From Candidatus Promineofilum glycogenicum (GTDB lineage: Bacteria > Chloroflexota > Anaerolineae > Promineifilales > Promineifilaceae), in NCBI GenBank assembly GCA_016707605.1, contig JADJHJ010000009.1, forward strand, positions 62,001-126,000: DNA of 64,000 nucleotides, written 5' to 3'. Below the pieces are notes generated by a model. It had not been told where the DNA came from. It did not search any database and saw nothing but the letters and a program-made list of their open reading frames with translations. Each line of letters begins with the position of its first letter. Position 1 is the first letter of the stretch. Position numbers and translations under genes: made by a program. Positions 37,485 to 48,837 of this stretch are shown here, piece by piece.

Positions 37485-37729
37485 ATTGTCGGGTCGTGGC
37501 GGGGTGTCTCTGTCCCCTCTCCACAATGTGTGGCCGTAACGTCGCCACATCGTTCGTCGATTTCAATCGTTATTCACAACGGAATAGAAAGCGCATTCAC
37601 TACTGCGGGTGATAAGGAACGAGAAATTCGTCCCCTTCCGAAGCAGCGGTTTGCGGCGTTTTCTGCCTGTCGGCTTGGGCCGGCCGCAGTCGGCGAAACG
37701 AAGTGTTTTGTTAAGGAGAAACGATAGCG

Positions 37730-38161
37730 GTGCCTACAATTAATCAACTTGTCCGCAAGGGACGGAGTTCTAAGTCGAAGAAGAGCAAGTCTCCGGCCTT
37801 GCAGTACACCCTGAATTCCTTCAAGCAGCGGCGGACGCGCCAGCCGATGGGCGCGCCGCAGAAGCGCGGTGTCTGCACGCAGGTGAAGACGATGCCGCCC
37901 AAGAAGCCGAATTCGGCCCTGCGCAAGGTGGCCCGCGTTCGTCTGTCCAACGGCATCGAAGTGACGGCCTACATCCCTGGCGAGGGGCACAGCCTGCAAG
38001 ACCACTCGGTCGTGCTGGTGCGTGGCGGCCGTGTGAAGGACCTGCCCGGCGTGCGCTATCACATCGTCCGCGGCACGCTCGACGCCGGTGGCGTCGTCAA
38101 TCGTAAGAAGGGCCGTTCCAAGTACGGCACGAAGGTCGGCAAGGGGCCGGGCAAGAAATAG
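37730..38161 (+). CDS. rpsL: 30S ribosomal protein S12
   Basis: A 143-residue protein at the decoding site. KKPNSALRKVARV (about residues 52-64) and RVKDLPGVRYHIVRG hold the two Lys positions whose mutation gives streptomycin resistance; both are wild-type. A small N-terminal extension (KGRSSKSKKSKSPA) makes it a little longer than usual. GTG start with AAGGAG 11 nt upstream. First gene of the str operon. Confidence 0.98.
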   Translation: MPTINQLVRKGRSSKSKKSKSPALQYTLNSFKQRRTRQPMGAPQKRGVCTQVKTMPPKKPNSALRKVARVRLSNGIEVTAYIPGEGHSLQDHSVVLVRGGRVKDLPGVRYHIVRGTLDAGGVVNRKKGRSKYGTKVGKGPGKK

Positions 38162-38231
38162 TTGTCAGTTATTAGTTATTAGTTGTCAGTTTGAAAGGGA
38201 CTGACAACTGACAACTAGCAACTGTCAACTT
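38162..38231. repeat. TTGTCAG-type heptamer hairpin (rpsL-rpsG)
   Basis: Left arm of AGTTATT/TTGTCAG units, right arm of CTGACAA units, spacer GAAAGGG. The right arm ends 7 nt before the rpsG Shine-Dalgarno. Confidence 0.9.
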
Positions 38232-38245
38232 CTTAGAGGAAAGCT

Positions 38246-38716
38246 ATGTCCAGACGATACCGTCCTGAAAAGCGCGAAATCGAACCCGACTTGAAGTACG
38301 ACAACCTGCACGTGTCGATGTTCGTCAATCGCCTCATGTACGATGGTAAGAAGAGCATCGCCCAGACGTTGATCTACGACAGCTTCGACATGATCGAAGA
38401 GCGCGTCGGTCGGCCGGGCGTCGAGGTGTTCGAGCAGGCGTTGCAGAACGTCATGCCCAGCATCGAAGTACGGCCGCGGCGTGTCGGCGGGGCCACCTAT
38501 CAGGTGCCCGTGCCCGTCGAGCCTTATCGCCAGACTTCGCTGGCCATGCGCTGGCTGCTGATGGCGGCCCGCAATCGCGGCGGCCAGACGATGGCCGACA
38601 AGCTGGCCAACGAGTTCATCGACGCCGCCAACAACCAGGGTACGGCGGTCAAGCGTCGCGAAGATGCGCACCGCATGGCCGAAGCCAACCGCGCCTTCTC
38701 CCACTTCCGGGCCTAG
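38246..38716 (+). CDS. rpsG: 30S ribosomal protein S7
   Basis: A 156-residue protein that nucleates assembly of the 16S rRNA 3' domain. The typical start (MSRRYRPEKREIEPDLKY) and the core MYDGKKSIAQTLIYDSFDMI are present, as is the C-terminal HRMAEANRAFSHFR. Length matches the family. GAGGAAA lies 7 nt before the ATG. Between rpsL and fusA as in the classic str operon. Confidence 0.98.
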   Translation: MSRRYRPEKREIEPDLKYDNLHVSMFVNRLMYDGKKSIAQTLIYDSFDMIEERVGRPGVEVFEQALQNVMPSIEVRPRRVGGATYQVPVPVEPYRQTSLAMRWLLMAARNRGGQTMADKLANEFIDAANNQGTAVKRREDAHRMAEANRAFSHFRA

Positions 38717-38739
38717 GCGGGTTAGGAGTTCGCTCTGTC

Positions 38740-40818
<2,079 letters not shown>

Positions 40819-40900
40819 TTAGGGATTAGGGGCCAGGGATTAGGGATTAGGGAAGAGCGTTCTTCCCTAGCCCCTAGCCCCTAATCCCTAACCTCTAACT
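40819..40900. repeat. Heptamer hairpin (fusA-tuf)
   Basis: Left arm of TAGGGAT and CAGGGAT units, core GGGAAGAGCGTTCTTCCC, right arm of CCCTAGC/CCCTAAT units. The element starts directly after the fusA stop and ends at the tuf Shine-Dalgarno. Confidence 0.93.
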
Positions 40901-40910
40901 AGAGGGAATC

Positions 40911-42113
<1,203 letters not shown>

Positions 42114-42186
42114 AACAGGTTCCAGGGGCCAGGGGCCAGGCGCGTTCTTCCCCTGGAACCTAGCCCCTAACCCCTAGCCCCTAGAA
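42114..42186. repeat. Heptamer hairpin (tuf-rpsJ)
   Basis: GGTTCCA/GGGGCCA units, core CGTTCTTCCCC, then CCCCTAG/CCCCTAA units. It ends at the AGAGGA Shine-Dalgarno of rpsJ. Confidence 0.92.
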
Positions 42187-42196
42187 AGAGGAAAGT

Positions 42197-42505
42197 ATGT
42201 CGAAACAACGAATTCGCATTCGCCTGAAGGCGTACGACCATCGTGTTCTAGACCAGTCTGCCCGGCGTATCGTCGGCACGGCCGAGCGCACCGGCGCGCG
42301 GGTCATTGGCCCGGTGCCGTTGCCCACCCGGCTGGAGCGCTTCACCGTTCGCCGCAGCCCGTTCATTGACAAGGACTCGCAGGAGCATTTCGAGATCAGA
42401 ACGCACAAGCGGCTGATCGACGTGATCAACCCTGACTCTAAGACGATCGACACGCTCATGCGGCTCAACCTGCCGGCCGGCGTCGATATTGAAATCTCGC
42501 TTTAG
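42197..42505 (+). CDS. rpsJ: 30S ribosomal protein S10
   Basis: A 102-residue protein that also acts as NusE in antitermination. IRIRLKAYDHRVLDQSA and RSPFIDKDSQEHFEIRTHKR are diagnostic. Length is standard. It opens the S10 operon; no separate promoter is seen, so transcription probably continues from tuf. Confidence 0.98.
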   Translation: MSKQRIRIRLKAYDHRVLDQSARRIVGTAERTGARVIGPVPLPTRLERFTVRRSPFIDKDSQEHFEIRTHKRLIDVINPDSKTIDTLMRLNLPAGVDIEISL

Positions 42506-42511
42506 TGAGGA

Positions 42512-42590
42512 ATTAGGTTCCAGGTTCCAGGTTCCAGGTTCCAGGGAAGCACTCTTCCCCCGGCCCCTAGCCCCTAGCCCCTGGCCCCTT
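42512..42590. repeat. Heptamer hairpin (rpsJ-rplC)
   Basis: Four GGTTCCA units, core GGGAAGCACTCTTCCC, then four CCCCTAG/CCCCTGG units. It stops about 8 nt before the rplC Shine-Dalgarno. Confidence 0.93.
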
Positions 42591-42606
42591 TCCGCCGAGG
42601 TGAATC

Positions 42607-43272
42607 GTGAAAGGATTGATTGGCAAAAAAGTGGGCATGACGCAGGTCTTTGATGAGACCGGTGTCGTGACGCCTGTAACCATCATCCAGGCCGGGCCGT
42701 GCTTTGTGACCCAGGTCAAGGATGAGAAGAACGATGGCTACAGCGCCGTGCAGCTAGGCTACGGCGACGTGTCGCCCAAGCGGCTGACGAAGGGCGAGCA
42801 GGGCCATCTGGGCATCGTCAAGGCCAAGAAGGGCGGCCGGCGCGGCGGCGACAAGGGCATTCCGGCCGTGCGCCATCTGCGCGAGTTCCGCACCAGCAGC
42901 GCCGGCGACTACACCGTTGGCCAACAACTGACGGTAGCCCAGTTCGAGCCGGGCGAGATGGTCGACGTCATCGGCAAGACCAAGGGACGCGGCTTCGCCG
43001 GTAACGTGAAGCGCCATAACTTCGCCGGCGGCGTGAAGACCCACGGCCAATCGGACCGTTGGCGCGCGCCAGGCTCCATCGGCTCGGCCACCGAAATGTC
43101 GCGCGTGCCCAAGGGCAAGCGCATGGCCGGCCGCATGGGCAACGAGCGCCAGACGGCGCAGAACCTGGTGGTTGTCCGGATCGACCCGGAGCGCAACCTG
43201 ATCGCCATCCGCGGCGCTGTTCCCGGCGCCAAGGGCGGGCTGGTCATCATCCGCGACGCGGCCAAGGGATAA
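42607..43272 (+). CDS. rplC: 50S ribosomal protein L3
   Basis: A 221-residue early assembly protein near the peptidyl transferase centre. It starts LIGKKVGMTQVFDE and contains the conserved central loop with GFAGNVKRHNF and RMAGRMGNERQTAQNLVVV, including the Gln that is often methylated. GTG start preceded by GAGGTGA. Standard length. Confidence 0.98.
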   Translation: MKGLIGKKVGMTQVFDETGVVTPVTIIQAGPCFVTQVKDEKNDGYSAVQLGYGDVSPKRLTKGEQGHLGIVKAKKGGRRGGDKGIPAVRHLREFRTSSAGDYTVGQQLTVAQFEPGEMVDVIGKTKGRGFAGNVKRHNFAGGVKTHGQSDRWRAPGSIGSATEMSRVPKGKRMAGRMGNERQTAQNLVVVRIDPERNLIAIRGAVPGAKGGLVIIRDAAKG

Positions 43273-43275
43273 AGA

Positions 43276-43354
43276 GAGGTTCTAGGTTCTAGGTTCCAGG
43301 TTCTAGGGAAGAGTATTCTGGCCCTAGCCCCTAACCCCTAGCCCCTAGCCCCTG
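43276..43354. repeat. Heptamer hairpin (rplC-rplD)
   Basis: GGTTCTA/GGTTCCA units, core GGGAAGAGTATTCTGG, right arm of CCCCTAG units; the last unit CCCCTGG merges with the rplD Shine-Dalgarno GGAGA. Confidence 0.93.
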
Positions 43355-43365
43355 GAGAAAGAGAC

Positions 43366-44073
43366 ATGGAACTACCAGTCTACAACATGGCCGGCGAACA
43401 GGTGAGCACGCGCGAGCTGCCGGCCAGCATCTTCGAAGCGAACGTCAACCGTGCGCTGATGCACCAGGCGCTCATCCGGCAATTGGCCAACGCACGGCAA
43501 GGCAACCACAAGGCCAAGACGCGCTCGGAAGTGAACCGCTCGACGGCCAAGATTTACCGTCAGAAGGGCACCGGCCGGGCGCGCCACGGCAGCCGCAAGG
43601 CGCCCATTTTCGTTGGCGGCGGCAAGGCCCACGGCCCGCGGCCGCGCAAGTACACCAAGGCGATGCCGCGCAAGATGCGCCGTGCCGCGCTGTGTTCGGC
43701 TCTGTCGGTCAAGGCCGACGCGGGTGATATCGTCCTGCTCGACCAGATCAGCATGGACGCGCCCAAGACGAAGACCGTGGCCACGATGATGCAGGTGCTA
43801 GTCAACAGCGAGAGCGTGCTGCTGCTGTTGCCGGAGCGCAACGAGACGGTCGAGAAGTCGGCGCGCAACCTGCAACACGTGAAGGCGCTGCGGGCCAACT
43901 ATCTGAATATCCGTGACTTGCTGGGCTACAGCAAGATCGTGATGCCGCTGGCGGCGCTCGACGTGGTTTCCGAATTCCTGGAGACGGACGCGGGCGGCGT
44001 CTGGGTGTTGGTCGATGAGGGCGAAGAGTCCGGCGACGCCGGCAGCCCGACGGCCGGGGCGGTGGAGGCTTAA
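43366..44073 (+). CDS. rplD: 50S ribosomal protein L4
   Basis: A 235-residue protein with an extended loop reaching the exit tunnel (KIYRQKGTGRARHGSRKAP, about residues 65-83). In E. coli L4 also represses its own operon; whether it does so here is unknown. The C-terminal 20 residues (EGEESGDAGSPTAGAVEA) are an acidic extension beyond the usual 205-215. rplW begins one base after its stop. Confidence 0.97.
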   Translation: MELPVYNMAGEQVSTRELPASIFEANVNRALMHQALIRQLANARQGNHKAKTRSEVNRSTAKIYRQKGTGRARHGSRKAPIFVGGGKAHGPRPRKYTKAMPRKMRRAALCSALSVKADAGDIVLLDQISMDAPKTKTVATMMQVLVNSESVLLLLPERNETVEKSARNLQHVKALRANYLNIRDLLGYSKIVMPLAALDVVSEFLETDAGGVWVLVDEGEESGDAGSPTAGAVEA

Positions 44074-44074
44074 C

Positions 44075-44368
44075 ATGCATTGGCGCGACATTATTCGCCG
44101 GCCGGTGGTGACGGAAAAGAGCAACTTCCTGGCCGACGTCAACAACCAGTACACCTTCGTGGTTCACCCGCGCGCGAACAAGCTGCAAGTGAAGCAGGCC
44201 ATCGAGTTGGCTTGGCCCAACGTGCGTGTGGACAAAATCCGCATCGCCAACATGCCCGCCAAGCGCGCCCGCCGTATGCGTCGTCTGAGCGTTCGCAAGC
44301 CGAGTTGGAAGAAGGCCATCGTCACCCTGCAACCGGGCAGCCGTATTGACCTGTTCGAGGGAGTATAG
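44075..44368 (+). CDS. rplW: 50S ribosomal protein L23
   Basis: A 97-residue protein at the tunnel exit, docking site for trigger factor and SRP. The start is ATG 44075, one base after the rplD stop; an earlier frame is only the antisense-like extension of rplD. IRRPVVTEKSNFLADVNNQY and SWKKAIVTLQPGSRIDLFEG are family-typical. The Shine-Dalgarno GGTGGAGG lies inside rplD. Confidence 0.97.
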   Translation: MHWRDIIRRPVVTEKSNFLADVNNQYTFVVHPRANKLQVKQAIELAWPNVRVDKIRIANMPAKRARRMRRLSVRKPSWKKAIVTLQPGSRIDLFEGV

Positions 44369-44370
44369 AT

Positions 44371-44452
44371 TAGGTTCTAGGTTCTTGGTTCCAGGTTCTG
44401 GGGGAAGATTACTCTTCCCTGGCTCCTGGCCCCTGGCCCCTGGCCCCTAGGA
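44371..44452. repeat. Heptamer hairpin (rplW-rplB)
   Basis: GGTTCTA/GGTTCCA units, core GGGGAAGATTACTCTTCCC, then CCCCTGG units, merging into AGGAGA before rplB. Confidence 0.93.
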
Positions 44453-44459
44453 GAGCATT

Positions 44460-45299
44460 ATGCCCGTCAAACTATTTAAGCCCACCTCGCCCGGCCGCCG
44501 CGATATGAGTGGCTACACGTTCGAGGAGATCACTCGGACTGAACCGGAGCGCAGCCTGGTGCGCGGTCTGCGCAACAAAGCCGGCCGCAACATGCGCGGC
44601 AAGATCACCGTTCGCCACCAGGGCGGCGGTCACAAGCGGCTCTACCGCGAGATCGACTTCAAGCGCGACAAGTTGAACGTGCCGGCGCGGGTGGCGACGA
44701 TTGAGTACGACCCGAACCGCTCGGCGCGCATTGCCCTGTTGGTCTATGCCGACGGCGAGAAGCGTTACATCCTGGCCCCGCTGGGCGTCAAGGTCGGCGA
44801 CCAGCTCGTCAGCGGCCAGAAGGCGGAGATTCGCCCCGGCAACACGCTGCCCCTGCGCAACATTCCGCTGGGCACGACCATTCACAACATTGAACTCTAT
44901 CCGGGGCGCGGCGGCCAATTGGTGCGTTCGGCCGGTGTGTCGGCCCAACTGATGGCCAAGGACCACCCGCAGTACGCTACCATCCGCCTGCCTTCCGGCG
45001 AAGAGCGCTACATTGCGCAAGAGTGCCTGGCGACCATCGGTCAGGTGGGCAACGTCGAGCACGGCAACATTAAGCTGGGCAAGGCGGGACGCAAGCGCCA
45101 TTTGGGTGTGCGGCCGTCCGTCCGTGGCTCAGCCATGACCCCGCGTGACCATCCTCATGGTGGTGGCGAGGGCGCGGCCCCCATCGGTATGGCCAGCCCG
45201 AAGACGCCGTGGGGCAAGGTGGCGCTCGGCCAGCGCACGCGCAATAACAAGGCGACGGACAAGTATATCTTCCGTCGTCGCGGAAAGAAGCGCAGATAG
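44460..45299 (+). CDS. rplB: 50S ribosomal protein L2
   Basis: A 279-residue protein essential for subunit joining and peptidyl transfer. GRITVRHQGGGHKRLYREID-type RNA-binding core (here GKITVRHQGGGHKRLYREID) and the C-terminal AMTPRDHPHGGGEG with the critical His are present. Standard length. ATG preceded by AGGAGAG. Confidence 0.98.
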   Translation: MPVKLFKPTSPGRRDMSGYTFEEITRTEPERSLVRGLRNKAGRNMRGKITVRHQGGGHKRLYREIDFKRDKLNVPARVATIEYDPNRSARIALLVYADGEKRYILAPLGVKVGDQLVSGQKAEIRPGNTLPLRNIPLGTTIHNIELYPGRGGQLVRSAGVSAQLMAKDHPQYATIRLPSGEERYIAQECLATIGQVGNVEHGNIKLGKAGRKRHLGVRPSVRGSAMTPRDHPHGGGEGAAPIGMASPKTPWGKVALGQRTRNNKATDKYIFRRRGKKRR

Positions 45300-45378
45300 G
45301 TTCTAGGTTCCAGGTTCCAGGGGCCAGGGGAAGAGCGTTCTTCCCCTAGCCCCTGGCCCCTGGCCCCTGGCCCCTAGG
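45300..45378. repeat. Heptamer hairpin (rplB-rpsS)
   Basis: GGTTCTA/GGTTCCA/GGGGCCA units, core GGGGAAGAGCGTTCTTCCCC, then five CCCCTGG-type units ending in CCCCTAGGAGA, the rpsS ribosome-binding site. Confidence 0.94.
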
Positions 45379-45386
45379 AGAACAAC

Positions 45387-45668
45387 ATGTCACGTTCACT
45401 GAAGAAAGGACCATTCATCGATCCGAAGCTGCTGAAAAAGGTGGAGGATCTGAATACGGCGCGCAAGCGCCAGGTGATCCGGACGTGGTCGCGGGCCAGC
45501 ACCATCTTTCCGCAGATGGTTGGCCACACCATCGCCGTCTATGACGGCCGCCGCCACATCCCGATCTACGTCACCGAAAACATGGTCGGCCACAAGCTCG
45601 GCGAATTTGCGCCGACGCGCACTTTCCGCGGCCACGTGGCCAAGTCGGAGAAGAAGGGGCGCAAGTAA
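45387..45668 (+). CDS. rpsS: 30S ribosomal protein S19
   Basis: A 93-residue head protein. MSRSLKKGPFIDPKLLKKVE and GHTIAVYDGRRHIPIYVTE are diagnostic, with the basic tail RTFRGHVAKSEKKGRK. rplV follows after two bases, so the two are translationally coupled. Confidence 0.98.
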   Translation: MSRSLKKGPFIDPKLLKKVEDLNTARKRQVIRTWSRASTIFPQMVGHTIAVYDGRRHIPIYVTENMVGHKLGEFAPTRTFRGHVAKSEKKGRK

Positions 45669-45670
45669 TC

Positions 45671-46048
45671 ATGGCCGATACAGCTACTAACGCGTTTGAG
45701 GTTCGGGCGACCGTGCGCCACATTCCGATGAGCACGCAGAAGGTGCGGCTGGTCGTGAATGCCGTGCGGGGAATGGATGCGTCGAAGGCGCTGGACACCT
45801 TGCGCTTCATGCCCCAGTACGCCGCCGAGCCGGTGTTCAAGTTGATCTCGTCGGCCGTGGCTAACGCCGAAGAGAATTACGGGCTGGAGATGGATGAACT
45901 GGTCGTCAGCGAGATTTGGGCCGACGAAGGCCCACGCCATCGCAAGGCGCCACATGGCGGTCGGTTCGCCGGCCGTGGTCGCTTCCGGCCCATCGTTCGT
46001 CGCTCATCGCATATTACCGTTGTTCTGGCGGAACGGGAGAGTAACTAG
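45671..46048 (+). CDS. rplV: 50S ribosomal protein L22
   Basis: A 125-residue protein whose beta-hairpin lines the exit tunnel. VRHIPMSTQKVRLVVNAVRG and DELVVSEIWADEGPRHRKAP are visible, followed by the hairpin tip GGRFAGRGRFRPIVRRSSHI. A short N-terminal extension (ADTATNAFE) is present. Its Shine-Dalgarno lies in the end of rpsS. Confidence 0.97.
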   Translation: MADTATNAFEVRATVRHIPMSTQKVRLVVNAVRGMDASKALDTLRFMPQYAAEPVFKLISSAVANAEENYGLEMDELVVSEIWADEGPRHRKAPHGGRFAGRGRFRPIVRRSSHITVVLAERESN

Positions 46049-46126
46049 GTTCTAGGTTCTAGGGCCTAGGGCCTAGAGGAAGAACGTTCTTCCCCTAGCC
46101 CCTGGCCCCTAGCCCCTGGCCCCTAT
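46049..46126. repeat. Heptamer hairpin (rplV-rpsC)
   Basis: GGTTCTA and GGGCCTA units, core GAGGAAGAACGTTCTTCCCC, then CCCCTGG/CCCCTAG units. It ends about 5 nt before TTGGAGA of rpsC. Confidence 0.93.
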
Positions 46127-46139
46127 TCTTGGAGAGATT

Positions 46140-46805
46140 ATGGGACGCAAAGTACATCCAGTAGGCTTTCGGTTGAAGACGATCCGCGACTGGAACGCTC
46201 GGTGGTATGCCGAGGGTGGGCGCTATCGCGACCTGCTCCACGAGGACATGGCCATTCGTCGTATGGTCAAGCAAGACCTGAGCGCGGCGGGCGTGGCCAA
46301 GGTCGAGATCGAGCGCTTCCCAAATCAGGTCCAGGTGACCATCCACACCGCCCGGCCGGGCATCGTCATCGGCCGCAAGGGCGCGGCGGTCAAGGACCTG
46401 CGCCAGAAGCTGAAGGACATGACCGGCAAGACGGCGCGCGTCGAGGTGGAAGAGATCACCCAGCCCGACGGCAACGCGCAGCTCATCGCCGAGAACATCA
46501 CCGGCCAGCTTGAGCGCCGCATCTCCCACAGCCGGGCCATGAAGCGCGCCGTCCTGCAGGCGATGCGCGCCGGTGTGAAGGGCATTCGCATCGAGGCCAG
46601 CGGCCGGCTGTCCGGCTCCGAAATGGCCCGCAATGAGAAGCTGTGGGAAGGGCGCGTCCCGCGCAACATGATCCGCGCCGACCTGGACTATGGCTTTGCC
46701 GAAGCCCTGACCACCTATGGCCGCATCGGCATCAAGGTGTGGGTCTACAACGGCGAGATTCTGCCGCAGCGCGTGGAGGCCACGGACGTCTACATCAGTG
46801 AATAG
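46140..46805 (+). CDS. rpsC: 30S ribosomal protein S3
   Basis: A 221-residue protein with an N-terminal KH domain (GIVIGRKGAAVKDLRQKLKD) and a C-terminal domain (SGRLSGSEMARNEKLWEGRV) forming part of the mRNA entry helicase. It starts MGRKVHPVGFRLKTIRDW. Standard length. TTGGAGA precedes the ATG. Confidence 0.98.
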   Translation: MGRKVHPVGFRLKTIRDWNARWYAEGGRYRDLLHEDMAIRRMVKQDLSAAGVAKVEIERFPNQVQVTIHTARPGIVIGRKGAAVKDLRQKLKDMTGKTARVEVEEITQPDGNAQLIAENITGQLERRISHSRAMKRAVLQAMRAGVKGIRIEASGRLSGSEMARNEKLWEGRVPRNMIRADLDYGFAEALTTYGRIGIKVWVYNGEILPQRVEATDVYISE

Positions 46806-46884
46806 GGGCTAGGGATTAGGGACTAGGGATTAGGGAAGAGCGTTCTTCCCCTGGAACCTGGAACCTAGCACCTGGAACCTAGGA
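46806..46884. repeat. Heptamer hairpin (rpsC-rplP)
   Basis: Left arm TAGGGAT/TAGGGAC units, core GGGAAGAGCGTTCTTCCC, right arm of CCTGGAA/CCTAGCA units. Here the two arms use different unit types, so pairing is only partial; it ends in the rplP AGGAGA. Confidence 0.9.
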
Positions 46885-46893
46885 GAAAGAATC

Positions 46894-47310
46894 ATGTTAA
46901 TGCCAAAGCGCGTTAAATATCGTAAGCAGTTCCGGGGCCGAATGCGCGGCATGGCCAAGGGCGGCACGACGCTGTTGATCGGTGAGTACGGTTTGCAGGC
47001 GTTGGAGCCGGGCTGGGTCACCAGCCGTCAGATCGAAGCCATCCGCCGGTCGATCGTGCGCCAAATGCGCCGCCGTGGCAAGTACTGGGTGCGTATCTTC
47101 CCCGACAAGCCGGTGACGGCCAAGCCGGCCGAAACCCGCATGGGTAAGGGCAAAGGCTCGGTTGACCACTGGGTGGCCGTGGTGAAGCCGGGGCGCGTCA
47201 TCTTCGAGATCGCCGACGTGCCGGCCGAAATAGCCCTCCAAGCGTTGCGCTCGGCCGGTTACAAGCTGCCGATCAAAACGCAGGTTATCTCGCGTGAGGA
47301 GGCTCTCTAA
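46894..47310 (+). CDS. rplP: 50S ribosomal protein L16
   Basis: A 138-residue protein organising the A-site tRNA elbow. MLMPKRVKYRKQFRGRMRG and the conserved MGKGKGSVDHWVAVVKPGR are visible; the Arg in the loop that is hydroxylated in some bacteria lies in RMGKGKG. Its TAA overlaps the rpmC ATG by one base. Confidence 0.98.
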   Translation: MLMPKRVKYRKQFRGRMRGMAKGGTTLLIGEYGLQALEPGWVTSRQIEAIRRSIVRQMRRRGKYWVRIFPDKPVTAKPAETRMGKGKGSVDHWVAVVKPGRVIFEIADVPAEIALQALRSAGYKLPIKTQVISREEAL

Positions 47311-47720
47311 TGGCCAGCATCGTCGAGTTGAATCAGATGAGCAACGATAAGCTGGAAAAGACGCTGGAAGAAGCGCGCGAGGAACTGTTCAACCTGCGCT
47401 TCCAGAAGGCGTCGGCCCGGCTGGAGAATACGGCCCGGCTGCGCCAGGTGCGGCGCGAAGTGGCCCAGGTGGAGACGGTTCTTCACCAGCGCCAACTGGC
47501 CACCGAAGTCGCCGCGGCCGAGCCGGCCATTGCCGAGCGGCTGCGCGACAAAGAGTGGCAGGCCAATACCCGCTACGTCTATGAGGACAGCGCCTGGCAG
47601 GTGGAGTTTAACGATAAGGGCGGCAAGAAGCTGGCCACGGCCTGGGTGAACCTGAACAAAGCCCAGTCTAAAAAGGCCGCCAAAGCGCCGCAGTTGGTCG
47701 TTCGCCACGAGGTAAAATAG
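47310..47720 (+). CDS. rpmC: 50S ribosomal protein L29 with C-terminal extension
   Basis: A 136-residue protein, about twice the usual 60-70. Residues 1-65 are a normal L29 helical hairpin (IVELNQMSNDKLEKTLEEAR, NLRFQKASARLENTARLRQV). Residues 66-136 are not part of the family and include the polar stretches DKEWQANTRYVYEDSAWQVE and KKLATAWVNLNKAQSKKAAK. The stretch is in frame with no stop, so it is a true extension. L29 sits at the tunnel exit, so the added part would lie at the ribosome surface. Confidence 0.93.
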   Translation: MASIVELNQMSNDKLEKTLEEAREELFNLRFQKASARLENTARLRQVRREVAQVETVLHQRQLATEVAAAEPAIAERLRDKEWQANTRYVYEDSAWQVEFNDKGGKKLATAWVNLNKAQSKKAAKAPQLVVRHEVK

Positions 47721-47753
47721 TTACTAGTTACTAGTAACTGCCTGAGGACTATC

Positions 47754-48005
47754 ATGAGAGAACAACGCAAGCGACTCGTCGGCGTCGTCACCAGCGACAA
47801 GATGGACAAGACGATCGTCGTCTCCGTCTCCACGACCAAGCGCCATCCGATCTATGGCAAGGTCTACAGCCGGGTCACGAAGTACAAGGCGCACGACGAG
47901 AACAACGAGTGCCGCGTGGGCGACCGCGTGGAGATCATCGAGTCGAAACCCTATAGCCGCGAGAAGCGGTTTGCCCTCGTCTCCGTGCTGGAGCGAGCTG
48001 ACTAA
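47754..48005 (+). CDS. rpsQ: 30S ribosomal protein S17
   Basis: An 83-residue OB-fold protein binding 16S rRNA early in assembly. RLVGVVTSDKMDKTIVVSVS and the C-terminal YSREKRFALVSVLER are typical. A short repeat (AGTTACTAGTTACTAGTAAC) occupies the 33-bp gap in front. GAGGA precedes the ATG. Confidence 0.97.
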   Translation: MREQRKRLVGVVTSDKMDKTIVVSVSTTKRHPIYGKVYSRVTKYKAHDENNECRVGDRVEIIESKPYSREKRFALVSVLERAD

Positions 48006-48017
48006 GCGAGGCGCGCT

Positions 48018-48389
48018 ATGATTCAGAAGGAAAGTCGACTCAACGTAGCCGATAACTCAGGAGCTCGCGAGCTTCTGGTCATCCAGGTCATGGGCGGTTC
48101 GCGCCGTCGCTATGGCGGCGTGGGCGATGTGGTCACGGCCACGGTCAAGAAGGCCACGCCCAACGCCACGGTCAAGAAAAGCTCTGTCGTGAAGGCGGTC
48201 ATCGTCCGCACGACGAAAGAGTATAAGCGCGAAGACGGCAGCTATATCCGCTTCGACGACAACGCCGCCGTCATCCTGGACGCCGAAGGCAAGAACCCGG
48301 TCGGGACGCGCATCTTCGGCCCCGTGGCGCGCGAACTGCGCGACAAGGGCTTTGGGCGCATCTTGTCGCTGGCCCCGGAGTCACTCTAG
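48018..48389 (+). CDS. rplN: 50S ribosomal protein L14
   Basis: A 123-residue protein at the subunit interface. MIQKESRLNVADNSGARELL and IFGPVARELRDKGFGRILSL are diagnostic. Standard length. It is one residue longer than in E. coli. Weak GAGG before the ATG; only 12 bp from rpsQ. Confidence 0.98.
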   Translation: MIQKESRLNVADNSGARELLVIQVMGGSRRRYGGVGDVVTATVKKATPNATVKKSSVVKAVIVRTTKEYKREDGSYIRFDDNAAVILDAEGKNPVGTRIFGPVARELRDKGFGRILSLAPESL

Positions 48390-48414
48390 GAAGGTGAGCC
48401 CTAAAAGGTGCATT

Positions 48415-48738
48415 ATGCGAATTAAAGTCAACGACACGGTCGAGGTGATCTCCGGCAACTTCAAGGGTGTGCGCGGCACGGTGCAGCGCGTCTACCCCGG
48501 CAAGCAGATGGTCGTCGTCTCCGGCGTCAATATCGTGAAGAAGCATCAAAAGTCGCGGCCGACCGGCGGCCGTTCGCGCGCCCAGGGCGGCATCATCGAG
48601 TTCGAGGCCCCCATTCACGTCTCCAAGGTCATGCTGGTGGAGACGGGCAGCGGCGAGAAGACGCGTGTCGGCGTGCGGCGCGACGAGAACGGGCGGCCCG
48701 TCCGCTACTCGAAGAAGAGCGGCGCGGAGTTGGACTAG
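48415..48738 (+). CDS. rplX: 50S ribosomal protein L24
   Basis: A 107-residue assembly initiator with a KOW motif (DTVEVISGNFKGVRGTVQRV). The ATG at 48415 is chosen; an upstream in-frame extension reads through the rplN tail in another frame. AAGGTG lies 5 nt before it. The C-terminus RVGVRRDENGRPVRYSKKSG is typical. Confidence 0.97.
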   Translation: MRIKVNDTVEVISGNFKGVRGTVQRVYPGKQMVVVSGVNIVKKHQKSRPTGGRSRAQGGIIEFEAPIHVSKVMLVETGSGEKTRVGVRRDENGRPVRYSKKSGAELD

Positions 48739-48749
48739 AAAACAAGGGA

Positions 48750-48824
48750 CAAGGTTCCAGGTTCCAGGGACTAGGCGAAGAAGGCTCTTCCCTGGCCCCT
48801 AGCCCCTGGCCCCTAGCCCCTAAG
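48750..48824. repeat. Heptamer hairpin (rplX-rplE)
   Basis: GGTTCCA units, core GCGAAGAAGGCTCTTCCC, then CCCCTAG/CCCCTGG units. It ends before AGAGGAA of rplE. Confidence 0.92.
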
Positions 48825-48837
48825 AAGAGGAATCAGA

